Source: Liquidambar formosana
Taxonomy: Eukaryota > Streptophyta > Magnoliopsida > Saxifragales > Altingiaceae
NCBI GenBank assembly: GCA_039720395.1
Contig: CM077821.1
Location: 46,310,388 to 46,374,387, forward strand
DNA length: 64,000 nt
Direction of reading: 5' to 3'
Below, piece after piece: positions 40,901 to 53,600 of this stretch. The notes under the pieces are model-generated. The model was not told the DNA's origin and searched no databases. It was given only the letters and a program-made list of their open reading frames with translations. Each line of letters begins with the position of its first letter. Position 1 is the first letter of the stretch. Made by a program: the position numbers and the translations under genes.

Positions 40901-42136
40901 CATCAGGGAAATTTTAATTGCAGGTTAAGTCAAGAATGATGGGAGATCCCACATACAAAAGCACGCTTGACTGTTTCATTAAGACTTTGAAAAATGACGT
41001 ATGTTCATTTTCTTTCAATTTTTTTATAGCATATTTTGCCATTATGCTCTTATGTATCAACTATTTATGAAATTATAACTTGTTATTTTATGCTTCTGAT
41101 TTCTTTTCTATTTGTTGTAATGCTCCTTTTTTGAATGTTAAAAAATTGAGGGTAACGGTTTAAAGAAAATTTTCAGCATTCTAACTGCATATTAGTATGA
41201 GTGGTAGTATGTGTAATTTAAATCTGGAAACGTATATAGCAGGACTGCAGGAGAACTTGATATTATTCATGACAAATTCTGATTCTTTATCCATGTTCAG
41301 ACAATAAAAATAGAAATTAAATGTCTGCATTACACAGTTATATTTTGGTTTATAAAAAAAAATCCATTTTTTTCTTAAGGATAATTAATTTGCAGTAGTA
41401 GTTTGTTTTCTGCCTTTATTAAAGAAAATCTAATTTTAACTTTGCACTCATTCTTTTATCTTCTTGTTTGCCTGTTAAGATTGATTTGGGTTTTTTGGTG
41501 TGAATGTTGGAGAGCTCCCGTTAAAATAGAAGCAAGCTTATGTCATTCAATGTGCTGCAGGGGCCTCTTGCCTTTTACAAGGGCTTTATCCCAAATTTTG
41601 GACGGCTAGGATCTTGGAACGTGATCATGTTTCTTACCCTAGAGCAGGTATAAGTTGCAAACTAAATTTGCGCATTTGTTGTACTTCTTTTTATTCTTTT
41701 ATTGTCTACCATTGCTCACATTTGGCCATTTTTCGAAAGATAAAAACAAGAATTAAAAAAAAAATTATTTTGGTAGCTCTTCACATTTAGTCAGTAAACT
41801 GGTTTTCAACTCCTACTTCTATAATTGTGGGAGTGCCTTATCCAAAAAAATAAAAAATAAAATTGTGGGAGTGTAAAATACATGTTACATAGTAGAGCAG
41901 TATGAAAACCTATCAGCACATTGAGATTTCTCTGATTGGCATATAGATTAATCTCACAAAGAGGCATTCACGTTCTTGTTGCTTATTGAATCAGTTAATG
42001 GTTGTCCTAAGAAAACTATCTTGACAATTAGTATAATGCTTTTATTTTTATTTTTATTTTTTATAGTTATTTTGCTTATGGTTTCTTTTTTCCATGACAG
42101 GCTAAGAAGTTTGTGAAAAGAATAGAATCATCCTGA
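37519..42136 (+). CDS. UCP1: Mitochondrial uncoupling protein (plant UCP1/PUMP1 type), nine exons
   Basis: A member of the mitochondrial carrier family in the inner membrane. The plant UCP1 group dissipates the proton gradient and has been linked to amino-acid exchange. Exons: 37519-37599, 39142-39360, 39457-39535, 39724-39857, 39964-40062, 40163-40267, 40924-40998, 41561-41647, 42101-42136. They join to 915 nt, 304 residues plus stop, matching the family's size. Three carrier repeats are visible through their signature motifs [10 protein letters not shown] (about residue 32), [10 protein letters not shown] (about 136) and PVDVVKSRM (about 236). The UCP-typical [11 protein letters not shown] and a short C-terminus ([10 protein letters not shown]) follow. 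The start [14 protein letters not shown] is the usual plant N-terminus. The leader is CT-rich, and a poly-A signal AATAAA lies at 42219. The frame is intact throughout. Confidence 0.96.
37959..37995. repeat. TA microsatellite in UCP1 intron 1
   Basis: Pure (AT)n of about 18 units. Confidence 0.95.
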
Positions 42137-42239
42137 GCTTTAGACGATTGATCAAGCCGACATTAAAAGGCTTTTACATGAGGATTGCCTCCACAACCAT
42201 TGGGAGCTATTTGAGAAAAATAAAATTCCTCATCTATCA

Positions 42240-43600
42240 TTGTTCTTGTCATTCTGTTAATTGATAAAGAGTCCTGCAAGGGAAATAATCGGAAAGATTT
42301 TAACAGATTCAGTAACTTTCAGTTAGTTATTATTTTAATCTCGATGCGCTTGTTGATTTCTTTTCCAGGTGTTTCTGGTCCAAATCAGACCTGAGTTTAC
42401 CTCTTAAATTAGACTTAGGGATAGCCAACAGATCATTATTTTAAGCTCGCAAGATAGCACCATTGGTTGATGCAAAAATCCATAACCCCCATGACCACAC
42501 CCCACTTTTCTCCTTTTTCATAGAAAAAATAACCATTCTAGGCCTGAAAAAGAGTTTTTTTTAGGGTTGGGCTGTGGCTCCATTAATATGATCATGAGCA
42601 GCGAGTTCTAAGTTGCTGTGGAGTGTGGACCAGTGCAAAAACCACGATGCATGTCACCATAAACTCTGTGAGAGGGGGAGAGAGCATGAGGCATCGACCC
42701 TTAATACCCATAAAATTTAAGACGTAAACTTGTGCTTACTGGTTGTAGTCTAGGATGGAAAGTCTCAAAAAGAATTAAGTGGACACGTATTGTGTCCAGT
42801 GGTTTGTTTTGATCATCAGTTGTGAATCTTGAGATTGATGTAGCGTTTTTCAAAAAATTATTCCACGAGAGCTTCCGATCCTTCTAGTGGATGAGCTGTG
42901 CTTGCTATGTTTGTTCTTTTATGTGGCCTACCAAAACCTCGTGTGTAACGTGATTCCGCTTGGGTTAATTAATCATTTGTCCAAAATCACAATGTAACAT
43001 AATTACAAGGAGTATACCAATGGTATTATTAAAGATAGAAGGTTTTAAACTCAATTTCTCATCTCCTCTTAAGTCACATTTTTATTTTTTATTTTTCGAT
43101 ATTAGGAGATTTAAGATGTTTTACACCTGACTAATTTTCTGAGTACATACAATCTTCTCATCTCATGTGTACCAGGTAATTATAAGACAAAGTTTATGGG
43201 ATGGCCTTGAGGGAGAATGATGGGAGTGAAACTTATGGCTTTTTGCTTGGCAAAAGACCCTTGGACCACCTAATCCGCCTCTCAAAGTTTGAAGACACAT
43301 TTTATTGGTCAATTATCTTTGTCGATAATTAATTCAAAATGGACAATGACCTTATTTTATATTAATAGAATTAATTAAAAAAAATCAACATAATAAATAT
43401 TATGATGATAAATTCTTCTTCCACTCGGAGTACAGATATTGTCAATTTGTCATCAACGCCTACTGAGAAAAGGTCCACATTTAAGGAGCCAGATGTGAAG
43501 TTTTTAAAATCAGGCAGTAAAGGGTAATTTGCCTAGGATCACCGTTACCAACTTGTAATTTCCCAAAGGTATAACATATTTTGTTTGGTTTTTGTAAAAT
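42240..43600. other. Intergenic region between UCP1 and HAKAI
   Basis: No gene is seen. It contains the second SINE-like copy (43130-43310), then AT-rich sequence, then the GA-rich HAKAI leader from about 43600. Confidence 0.5.
43130..43310 (-). mobile_element. SINE-like copy 2
   Basis: The minus strand has GGCGGATTAGGTGGTCCAAG, then GTTTCACTCCC, then a tail TGTACTCAGAAAATTAG. The order and spacing match copy 1 at 26500-26690, with moderate divergence. Confidence 0.5.
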
Positions 43601-43743
43601 CTATTAACACCGCGGAAGAACGAACGAGAACGAAACACAGAGAGAGAGAGAGAGGGAGAGAGGAGGAAGTGAGCCAACGCAGCCCCCGCGCGACCACTGC
43701 GCTTTCGCCGCCGTGTCGCCACAGCGCTGCTGCTGCCTTGACG
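43600..43743 (+). other. Probable 5'-untranslated first exon of HAKAI with a GA tract
   Basis: A GA repeat (43639-43665) and a GC-rich stretch end at the donor GACG/GTGAGA (43743). The next acceptor, CTTCTACAG at 44480, leads into the exon with the start codon. The exon start is approximate. Confidence 0.5.
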
Positions 43744-44584
43744 GTGAGATTTCTTTACTGCCTTCTGTATTCTTCTGATTCTTCTTCTCTGTAATCTAAG
43801 ATTCAGAACCGAAATCTCAGAATTTTGCTGAGCTCTACTGAATTTAGGTTAGGGTTAAAAAAAATTAGGTATTTACAGATGCTAAAATCCTGATTCCTAT
43901 TGGAGAGTTCCATGATCATGGATACGATACCATGATTAGGGTTTAGTTGATTATACAATTCAAAAAAATATAAATTTTATTGTTTTTTTCTTGGAATGAA
44001 GCTACACTGTCCTGATGCCCTGATCAAGGTTTGATTGATCACAAATTCGTGACTGCTTTTCATGCAATTGATTCATTACTAGTTCCCGTCGGGATGACTG
44101 CTTATTCCAGTTCGGATTTTGTGGGCGTATTGTTGTAAGGAAGACTTTGTGGGGGATCGAAGATTTTAGTTTCATGCGAGTTTCAGTCGTTGGAGATTAT
44201 TTGGGGACTGCTTATCAGTTTTGTCTGATTTTAGTTTCATCGTGGGGTCAGTCTTTTGTCTAATATACATCTTGTAAGAGTTTTTTAGCATATGCTAAGT
44301 GGAAATCGTACTTTTACATAGAAAACTGTGCAAATGAAATTGGTCAGAGTAATCCAAAGCCAAATTCAGCTTTAGTCTGCGACACGTAGTGGATACTGGA
44401 TATGGTTTGGATAAGGTTGATTATCATCATTTAGCAGTTGACAGTCCCTAATCAGACATTTATCTGTGATTCTTCTACAGGAGAAGTGATTTAATTTTAC
44501 CATTACTTACTTGAGTTGAAGACTTGAAGTTAAGCTTATTGGGTGGGCAAAAGAGTGAAGAACAGCGGATACAATAGCACAAAG

Positions 44585-44956
44585 ATGCTTCAGATTCGGC
44601 TTAATAGGATTCCATCTTCAGAAAGTGGTGGAGGGGCGAAGCCATTGCCAGTTGAGACTGTGAATGTTGCATGCCCTGATCACCTTGTCCTTGCTGAGCT
44701 TCCTGTAGCTAAGAGCCTTGGTGCAGCAACCGCTGCTTCCCTGGTCAAGACTCTAGGTCGCAGGTCCCGCCGCCAGCTTGGTGAGCGAGTTCACTTCTGT
44801 GTTCGATGTGATTTCCCCATCGCTATCTATGGACGCCTGGTACCTTCTAACTTGCTTTTTAACTCTAGCGTTCTTTGAATTTTTTGTTCTCAAGATTAAA
44901 GTTCTCGTATGACCTGGTCATTTCTAATCCCACTTCAGCACCTCTTCAAACCCCAC

Positions 44957-44990
<34 letters not shown>

Positions 44991-47751
44991 AAGTGGAATT
45001 AAAAAAAAAAAGAAAAAGAAAAGAAACAAGGTAAAATCCTGAGTGGATCCCTCCTCAGGTTTTTCTCTTTATGACAAAAAATGTGAGCTCAAACGGAGAA
45101 AACTAAGAGAAATTTTTATGTGCTCAGATGGCCCATAACTTCCATATGGATATACTCACTCTGGATGCCTTTGTTGTGGGGAACAGTATTTGATTCTCTG
45201 TGGGCTGTTTTGTCAAGTGTGGTTTAGTTTGCTTTATAATGGGGATAGTTTATCTCTAGAAGTTAAAAAACTTCTGCCTGTATGGGCAGTTGGGAATGTT
45301 TTCTTTTGTTTTTTAATTAATGATTTATTTTATTGTCTAGCCAGTTGTTTTATGTTTGATTATGTTTGAATCCCCTTATGTTTGGGGAGACTTTCTAATG
45401 AATAAGGCATTGAAAATTTATTGTTCATATAAACCATGTTTTGTACTATTCTACTATGTAATAATGGGAAAACTTTTCATTATCCCATTTGGAGGGTATT
45501 CCTTTTTATTAGAAGTGGGGGATGCACATATTTATGGTTGTCTTTGTTCAAGCTTAAATGTTTTCTAGAAGTCTTGATAGCTTGATTTGGATTGTTTTGT
45601 ATGTTAACAAATTTATGTTTGTGCAGAGTCCTTGCGAGCATGCCTTCTGTCTCGATTGTGCTAGGAGTGATTCTATTTGCTATCTGTAAGGCTATATTGA
45701 ACATCATATAATCTCATTGGAATAAATTTTCCTCACAGTTCTTACACCTTAATTTATTTTATTTAACATTCTTTTTTCTATTTCTTTCCTTCTGCACAAT
45801 CCATAGCCAATTAGTCTTTAGGTCTAGTATTCTCAATTGATGCATTAGATATAAATAGATCATATCTTCCAAAATTATTTTAGTTTATTTTTTCTTTTGT
45901 TAATCGACATCTCTTTCTATCCTTTCTTTTGGGCTTCCTGATGACCAAGGGATATGTTACACTTTCAAATCTCTAACTTAGAAGGTGGTTTGGTTCATCT
46001 GGTCAGAGTTGTCGGACTAATGTGTCAAATTGCGTTGATATGATAGTATTGATGTAGAACAGTGCTCATCTTGTCACTCATCAGACTAATGGGTCTAATT
46101 GGGTTGGTATGGTAGTGTTGATATAAAACCGTACTCACAAAATGCCAATGTCGCTAGTTATGCCCAGTGTTCTATATAAAATTATTTTTGCTGACCAATA
46201 TTATGCTTTAGATGTCCAAGTAGTCAATTCTTGGATATTTGGATGGCTTTTGGACAGGTAGTGGCCCAATTTCAAACTTTAAGTAAAACCTACTAGGCTA
46301 CTAGGAAGTTCAATGTAGTATCTTTGTTGGGATCTAAACAGCTTAAACATGCGTGGGCTATTTTATGCCCTGTCTCATATCTATGTGCACATGCTTTAGA
46401 AGCATAATGCAATTAGTTCATGCCAAGTTGCCAACTAGATGGTGACACGGTGCCTTTAATTGCTGCCGTTTGCTGCTTTCTTTCAACAATTCTTATTTGC
46501 ACTAGAATCGGTGAAATGATTGGTGAATGAGCTAAGCAGTTGTATCTCATTTTTATGTAACACAGTTGTGATGAACGCATTCAGAAGATTCAGACGATTA
46601 AAATGATGGAAGGGATTTTCATCTGTGCAGCCCCTCACTGTCTCAAGTCCTTCCTAAAGAGGACTGAATTTGAATCTCATATTCACGAGACCCATGTTGA
46701 CCTTCTTCAGCCCAATGCGGAGAAAGAAGATGGAAATGAATCAGAGGCTATCAGTGCCAAACAACCTTCCGCTTCAGATTCCACTGTTCGAGCTCCACCA
46801 AGGCCAGTCTTTTCTCCTAGCTCAAGTTCCCAATTCCATGATCGTGATGACAAAGCTCGTCGGCAGCAACCTCGAGAACAACCACCTCCCAGGCCAATAA
46901 TACAGCCAAAGCCACCACCATTTTTTGGGCAAGCATCAGAGTCTCAGCCTGACAACAATCGACCACATGTATTTGACAGGCCTGGCCCCCACAATCGCTT
47001 CCATCAACAGAACTTTGACACCCAGGGTGGCCTGCAGCAAGAATCTGTCCAGTTTCCAGACAAGCAGCAAGGAGTTCTCTCTGAAACTTCATATCCTGAA
47101 TACCCTCCTATGCATTCCCATCAGCCAACTAACTTTGCAGTGCCAATTAATTCAAATCCAGGGCTTACTCCCCCTCCTCCATTCAGCTATCCTCCTTTTC
47201 CACCTGAGGGAGCTCAACCATTTTACAATGCCCCCTATGAAATGGCACGACAGGATTCAGCACCAGAAGTTGGATCAGAACAGGGTTCATTGTTGGGTTT
47301 CCCACCTGGTCAAGCAATGGGAATGAATTTCCCAGCAAGTTATCCTCAGCCCTGGAATGCGGGACCTGCTGGTATGCCTTTTGAGCCTCCACCAGTGGGC
47401 CAAGGAACCGCAGATGGTTATACAAACCTGCCAGATTCTCAAGGAAGAGTTGCATTCTTTCAAGGTGATTATGGACGGAATCCTGGAGGTTTGCCTCTAA
47501 ACTCTCCTCACCCACCTTTGGCCAATAAGGGAATGGAACCAGTACAAGGTGGTAACTCTATGGATCCTAGGGATGGTAAGGGTGTATTGGCACCACAGCC
47601 CTTGCCACTCCCTCCACCACCTCCACCACCACCTCCTCACTTGTCACAGCTTAAACGAGATAAGTTCTATTCTGGCAATATGGGTCATGATGGACAGGGT
47701 TTTGGGTGGCAGCATGAAAATCGTGATAGTTTTGGAAGTGGCCAAGATTAG
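44585..47751 (+). CDS. HAKAI: HAKAI-type RING E3 ubiquitin ligase, three coding exons
   Basis: Plant HAKAI is a ubiquitin ligase that associates with the nuclear mRNA m6A writer complex (MTA, MTB, FIP37, VIRILIZER). Exons 44585-44839, 45627-45685 and 46566-47751 join to 1500 nt, 499 residues. A C3HC4-type RING spans about residues 71-108 (FCVRCDFPIAIYG, then CEHAFCLDCARS, then CYLCDERI). A C2H2-type segment follows immediately (FICAAPHCLKSF, HIHETH), as in the HYB domain of the animal protein. The remaining 350 or so residues are rich in Pro, Gln and Gly, with a (P)n run near 47610, and are probably disordered. The intron positions inside the RING and the intact frame support the model. The start MLQIRLNRI is preferred to an upstream ATG because the family begins this way. 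Confidence 0.94.
44958..44988. repeat. Poly-C run in HAKAI intron 1
   Basis: A C homopolymer of nearly 30 bases followed by an A-rich stretch. Confidence 0.85.
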
Positions 47752-48703
47752 TGAAGCTTTTCATTTTCTGGTTGCTTTTCCATCTACCTGTTTATTTTTT
47801 GGGAACTCATATTATATCAATCGCTTAAATCATAGTTTGTACTTCCTAGTTCCCCGAGAGCATATCTCCTGTTTTATCTACTTTTGGCCTTCATTTGTTT
47901 TCTATTTTGATTGGATGCCAATATTGTATGCTGAATCTATATTGACACTTCCTCGGTCCTACAATTACTTATCACTTTGAAAAAACATGCACATATTAAG
48001 GAGATGCAACTGCAAAATGATTGTAGCAATTTCTTATTTTTATTTTTATTTATAACAAGGAAACCATTCCACAGCAAGGCTATTTGGACACACCCATGGA
48101 ACCTAAAACCCTGGGAGACTAGCGCAGCAACCCACCACTATGCCCCCTACCCCCCCTAACCCACTTAAATCTTGGATTATAGCAATTTTTCAATCAATAA
48201 TTTTTAGTCTTGGTTTTACATTAGTCTCAAATGACCAGAAAGGCAGAAATAAATGACCAAAGGGGCCTTATATTTAGAAGAATGGGCTTTTAGGCCTAAG
48301 TCTGCTCTTTTCATGGAACACAATCTTTTGACATTCAAAATTTGCAGAAACTGCAAAACAATCTCTCTTGATCAGAAACTGCATTTTGACAAGCATGTAT
48401 TTTAGAATCAAAACAATCTCTGCTGGTATAAATGTTCTCAGGACAAAGATTACACAACCATCTACATCACTTTCAAAGTTGAAACATCTTCCTAATCTCC
48501 TTCAAGATTGGAAAGCCGGGTAGCAACTCCTATTGTTTCTCTAAAACTAAAAGCTTTGACATACAAAACAAAAGAAAATACTTTGGAAAAATTGCAATCC
48601 CCCACAAATGAAAGCCTTGCAAGAATTATATCATGGCCACCTTTAACACCCCCTAGCAATCTTCAAAGAGAACACAAAACAAAGAACGGAGAAAAATGAA
48701 AGT
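47752..48703. other. Convergent 3' regions of HAKAI and the reticulon gene
   Basis: The two genes face each other with about 950 bp between stop codons. No other gene is visible, and both 3' UTRs must fall here. Confidence 0.6.
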
Positions 48704-51001
48704 TCAGCTTAATTTTTGCTTTTCCAAAATCCATTTTCGAACCTTGCTGACACACTCCACATCTAATTTCACATACAACTGGTGTAATTTCCTGTACCCC
48801 ATCATCACATATCTATCAATATGCTCTTCAAACCTTTCGTAGAGTGCAGGAATTGTAAGAACAATGACAAGGCCTGCCACATAGGAGAACGGAAATATTG
48901 AGATAAGCATCATATCCAGGAAAAGATAATCCCAAAATTTTGCAGTAATTATAGTAAGAATAAAACCACAAGAATGAATTGCTTCTTTAAATTTTCCCAG
49001 CTATCATTTATTGATATCTAAGGACCAGTAAAATCTTTCTACTACAAGAAACTAACAAATTTAATCAAACGATGATTGAAACTTACTGGTGTAGCTTAAG
49101 GTAAGGAAATCAGTCAAGCCACCGACAACAGAAAGCAGGAAGAGGTATGCAGCTACTTTGAAGAACATCCTTGCATCCTTACCCAGGGCAATATCCTGAG
49201 AAACAGAGAGCAAGGTATTCATGCGAGTGCGGATGAAAGCTGCCACTTCATTTACCCGTTCTTCTGACAGATACAGATTTGGTAGAGGTGGAGCAGGTCT
49301 GTTTAAAGACCATTTAACGAATAAGATAGCCAATCAACATTTAGTGTAATGTTATTGCTGGTGTATCTTAAAGGCATACGAAGGTAGAATAATTATGACA
49401 TAATGCAGTTTTGATTTGAAATTTTCATATATAAACAAGTGATACAATCCTCTTGGGTGATCTGGGATGATACAGAATAACAATACAAGGAAAAGTGAAA
49501 GTTATCAGGAAGCAGATGCTGCATCCAAGAGCTAAATGAGAAAAATGCAGATCAGCACCAAAAGCATCCAAATCTATCTATCCAAGTCATCACTTTGAAA
49601 GTACTGTAGATGGACCTTACAAGTTATATTGCAACGATGCTTCAGTGTTAGACAAAACTTCTCACTTACATTGTATTTCCTTTTCATCTCAAATAGCCAT
49701 CAGTACTTAACATACAAATAGTGGTAATAGTAGTAGTAATAATGAGATAATTTGAAAGGAAGCACAATAAGGAGACTTAAACTCATCATCATCTGACTTC
49801 CAGTTGGTAGCCTTATAATCAACCGAAATGATCCAATTGAAGGCTACGCTTTAGACTGGGAGTAGCACAGAAGTTCACATATCGCGAACCATTCAGTATT
49901 TTACATTGTTCTGGAGGACCAAAAAGTTTGAGCAAATCTTCAGCAGGAGGCTGTTCTAATGTCAAAACCTGACTACTGTATTAAGAAGGAGCTAGGTCCA
50001 TCAATTAAATGGATGCAGATCTCTCTTCACAACTCATAATCTCCAAAAATCATTAGCAACTGTGCTTTAAATGAGCATGCAGAGATTTCATGGGAAACAT
50101 AAAAGATTCCCTTAAGAATAAGATCATCGCGATGCATGAAATTTCACATATTTTACAAGGGATTTATACCATGCGGCCTAATTCTTAGTTTAATAATAAT
50201 GAATATTTATTCTGGCTCTTGCCTAAAAGTGTCTACTCTTTCTTCAATTCCTATAATTCTACATGTGCAATTTCATGTCTTGTTTCATTTTATTAAAACT
50301 GCATTTATGTGCTTAGCTCTAGTTTGAACTAAATCATAATCTATAACAAATTTTCTTGAATAGATCACCTGTCATATACTTAAAAGTTCACAAAACACCA
50401 ATTAATAATTAATCATAATAAAGAAGCAAGATATCTTTTGCACGTTACCGATTAAGAATTGCAGCTGACTGGGCCCAAAGAAAGAGAATGACAATGAGAA
50501 GCAGAAGAACACTAGAGACAAGTGACAACAGAGTATAACCAGATTTCTCAAACACCACCCAAGCTGCTAGAGTAATTGACAGTATCCCCACCTGTTATAT
50601 GTTTCCTCCTCCAAAGCATTACATCTGCAACTGTTCAAACAAAATTTAACATCAACTCCTTGTCCCCATAAATCCCAGTTCCAATAATATCAAACCATAA
50701 ATTCCCATGGGACCCAATACAAATTCCTCTACATTCGTACAATCAAGAATACTAAATGCTAAACTAATGGAGAATCCAATATCAATATATGATGAAACTA
50801 AGATTACTTTCCCAATCCAATCTCTAAAACTAGTGATTAGCATAAAAAAGAAGACTCTACTTTTGGATTCAAAATAAAAAACCCATGATGGAAATGCGAA
50901 AAGAAAGTCAGAGAAATGAAGAATTAAGCTTTACCAAGTCCTCCTCCGAGGATCTGATGGACAGTTCTCTGCCTGTTAAACAACCGATCCGATGAACCCA
51001 T
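48704..51001 (-). CDS. RTNLB: Reticulon-like protein of the RTNLB family, four exons, one +1 frameshift
   Basis: Reticulon-like proteins curve endoplasmic-reticulum tubules by wedging two long hydrophobic hairpins into the membrane. Exons, in order of translation: 51001-50935, 50630-50449, 49298-49087, 48873-48704. The product begins [20 protein letters not shown], continues [10 protein letters not shown] (the conserved reticulon-domain start), and has a first hairpin around [21 protein letters not shown] loop with [13 protein letters not shown] follows, then a second hairpin ([31 protein letters not shown]). It ends with a short tail, [11 protein letters not shown]. The short N-terminus places it among the small plant RTNLBs. 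Exons sum to 631 nt, one too many: an extra base in the GGGG near 50586-50589 breaks the frame. Without it the protein is 209 residues. Confidence 0.88.
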
Positions 51002-53300
51002 TTAGAAGAAATTTGAGAACAGAACCCAGGATTCAAATGAGATCTCTACCTAAAAATAAAAAGAAGGTAGCTTTGAGATGATCTGCAGTAAAAGAGAAGC
51101 AATTTGCTTCTCTTAGCTTTTTACACACCTTTTTATTTTGTCCTGTGAATATATGATATATATGTGAATGAGTGTTGAAAGAATGGGAGGTGGGGTTTTT
51201 AGGTCTCTGTATCCAGCCTAAAAGGTCTAAATTCCACTCATACCTCTGCTTCCTTTTTTGTTTTTTCTTTCAAAATATTTAAAAAAAAGGGTGTAATATA
51301 TATATATATATATATATATATGTTATACATATGTGTGTAGAGAGAGAAACTTTGAATATAAAGACAGTCCTTCCATGACTGCTTGCTTTATGTTACCCTT
51401 CTTCTCTGTTCCTTAGATTTTTCAATCTTCAATGGGTTGGATTTTAGAGGGCACTTTCGGCCATGGAATAAGGGTCTTTACGTCGTTTCAGTGTTCTGCA
51501 GAGTTGTTTACACGTCGTGGGTATACTTGCCATTGAAGGAGGATATTTCCGTACTCTCATAATGTATACTGTAACGGGTACCGGCGGTAAACAGACACCT
51601 CATTCATAATGGCCCGAGTATTTTTAACGGTCATTGGTAAACTCTTAAAATGTTACCTTTTATACTAAATTTTTTTTTTCTTAATACTTACTGGAATAAT
51701 AGAATAGATGTTGTTTAAAATGATATATTTTGAAAAAAATTTTTTTATAAAATTATTTAAATGATGTTTTCTAGTGAAATATATAATAAAATTCTATAAA
51801 AACTTTTTATATTTTTTATAAAAGATTAATAAAAAAAATTAGTGGAGTATGCAAATACAGTAAAAGGATTGTATTAACTGCTCTTTTTGGAAAAATAAAA
51901 AAAATTAAACCTACTAGTAGGTTTAGTCCCAAAATAAACTCCTCATTTTTTAGGCAAGATATGAGATCCTAAACGGGCACCTTGTTTGCCTTACCCAAAA
52001 CCGGCCCCGCAGCGGTTACAAAAAGGATCACTCACCAACTTTCAGAAAAGCAACAAAGGTTTGTAACGCTGTTTACGAGTACTGAAAAGTGAAAACAATT
52101 TGGTCTCCTTAGCCAAAAAATAAATAAATAAATACTGAAAACAATGCTATTTTATCCGCCCAAAATAAAAATAAAAATAATAATAATAATGCTCTTCTGC
52201 TCACTCTTACGTCAGAGATTCAAAAACTCAACAATCTCCCTTTTTATTTTCTTCCTTCACACGACCGTAAGATTAAAAAATGTTTGGTTTTTTTGTTTTT
52301 GGTCGGTAATACAAAATGTTTTTTTAGCTTGGGGGTTTTTATTTCCCTTTTATTTATTTATTCTAATTTTAGGGGTGGTCCTATGACATACGTTTCAAAA
52401 AAAAAAAAAAAAAAAATTTTAAATTCAACTTCTCACTGGGATTCAATTTGTTTAGAAATTCTTCTTTTTGGCTGACGGTGGTACCTACAGGCTTTATTAG
52501 TTACAGAGCCATGAGCCTCTTTAATGAGCTTTTACACTGAATGTGATTTGTGTCCAATAGACAACAAGAATCCCATTCCCCATACAATGATGCAACCCAT
52601 TACCAATGATGTTCCACATTAACTTGAATAAAGTTGGTTGCTTCAACGGCTTCCAAGCATTGAATAGAGATAATCACCTCTTGAACCACCCTCAAAGAAA
52701 ATCAATACAGTTCACAAAAATGTTGGCGACTCAGTCTGGCATTCTGCCTCAGGTTTCTCTTGCCCAAACAAGAATCAAAGCAAGTCATATCAAATCACAA
52801 CAAATCACCAAACAAGTGTCAGATTTAAGTAATTCATCTTTCTAACTCTTTTTCTGAGTAAATAGCATCTCTGGATTCATTCATCCAAAGCTCATATATT
52901 TGGCGGTTCATTACCTTGAAATTCCTTCCATGCACTGAAAATTACTAATTCACAAGGTTGCAGCTGATATAAAAATAAAAATAAAATAAAAAACACGAGA
53001 ATTCCTCATAAATAAAAATTTGAAAAATAACAAAATACATAAACTTTTTCGGAATTTACAGTCATCCAACAGTAAAGCTACGGTTATTTTCTTAAAAAGA
53101 ATTTCTACAATTTTAATTTTAGATCGATAAAAATCAAAGAAAGTAAATTGAAGATATATATACTGCACAATATAAAAGACCTCCTGCCAAGAATGTGACT
53201 TGTGAGTTCAAGCATCTAACGTGACATAGATTATTGGTCCTTGACCAGTAAAAGAAAGTGTAAATAAAATTTCCCCTCATCCAATTTTTCCTTTGCTATT
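51002..53300. other. Intergenic region between the reticulon and Josephin genes
   Basis: It holds the reticulon promoter and leader, a TA microsatellite at 51297-51321, a TIR-family remnant near 51630-51870 and AT-rich sequence. No further gene was recognised. Confidence 0.5.
51630..51870. mobile_element. Remnant related to the MULE-type MITE family
   Basis: The subterminal words TCTATAAAAACTTTTTATAT and TTTATAAAAGATTAATAAA match the inner part of the element at 25963-26361, with AGTATTTTTAACGG-type flanks. The termini are not preserved. Confidence 0.35.
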
Positions 53301-53307
53301 TTGGTCC

Positions 53308-53600
53308 TCATTTTGAGGGGCACAAGGCATCGGCACTGGCCATGGCCATGGCTGGGGAAGGATCCATCCCTTTGCTATTTTGGAGGTCATTTTGAGAGTC
53401 GCAAGCTTCAGCACTGGCAATGCCTGGGGAAGGATCCGTCACTTTGCTATCCTGGTTGTCATTTTGAGGGGCACAAGCTTCGGCACTGGCCATGGCTGGG
53501 GGAGGATCTATCATTTCACTGTTTTGGTTGTCATTTTGTGGGGTGCAAGCATCAACACTGGCCATCGCTGGGGAAGGATCCATCAAGCTGGCAGCTATTG
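53308..53600 (-). repeat. Coding minisatellite in the Josephin gene
   Basis: Units of about 69 bp encode P-x-MAS-(A/V)-(E/D)-AC-x-x-QND-x-QNS repeated three times plus a partial fourth unit. The units differ by a few substitutions and remain in frame. Confidence 0.85.

Noticed and set aside
46817..47092. Antisense open frames across HAKAI exon 3 (46817-47092, 47183-47515)
   Set aside because: They are shadows of the Pro/Gln-rich coding sequence in other frames.
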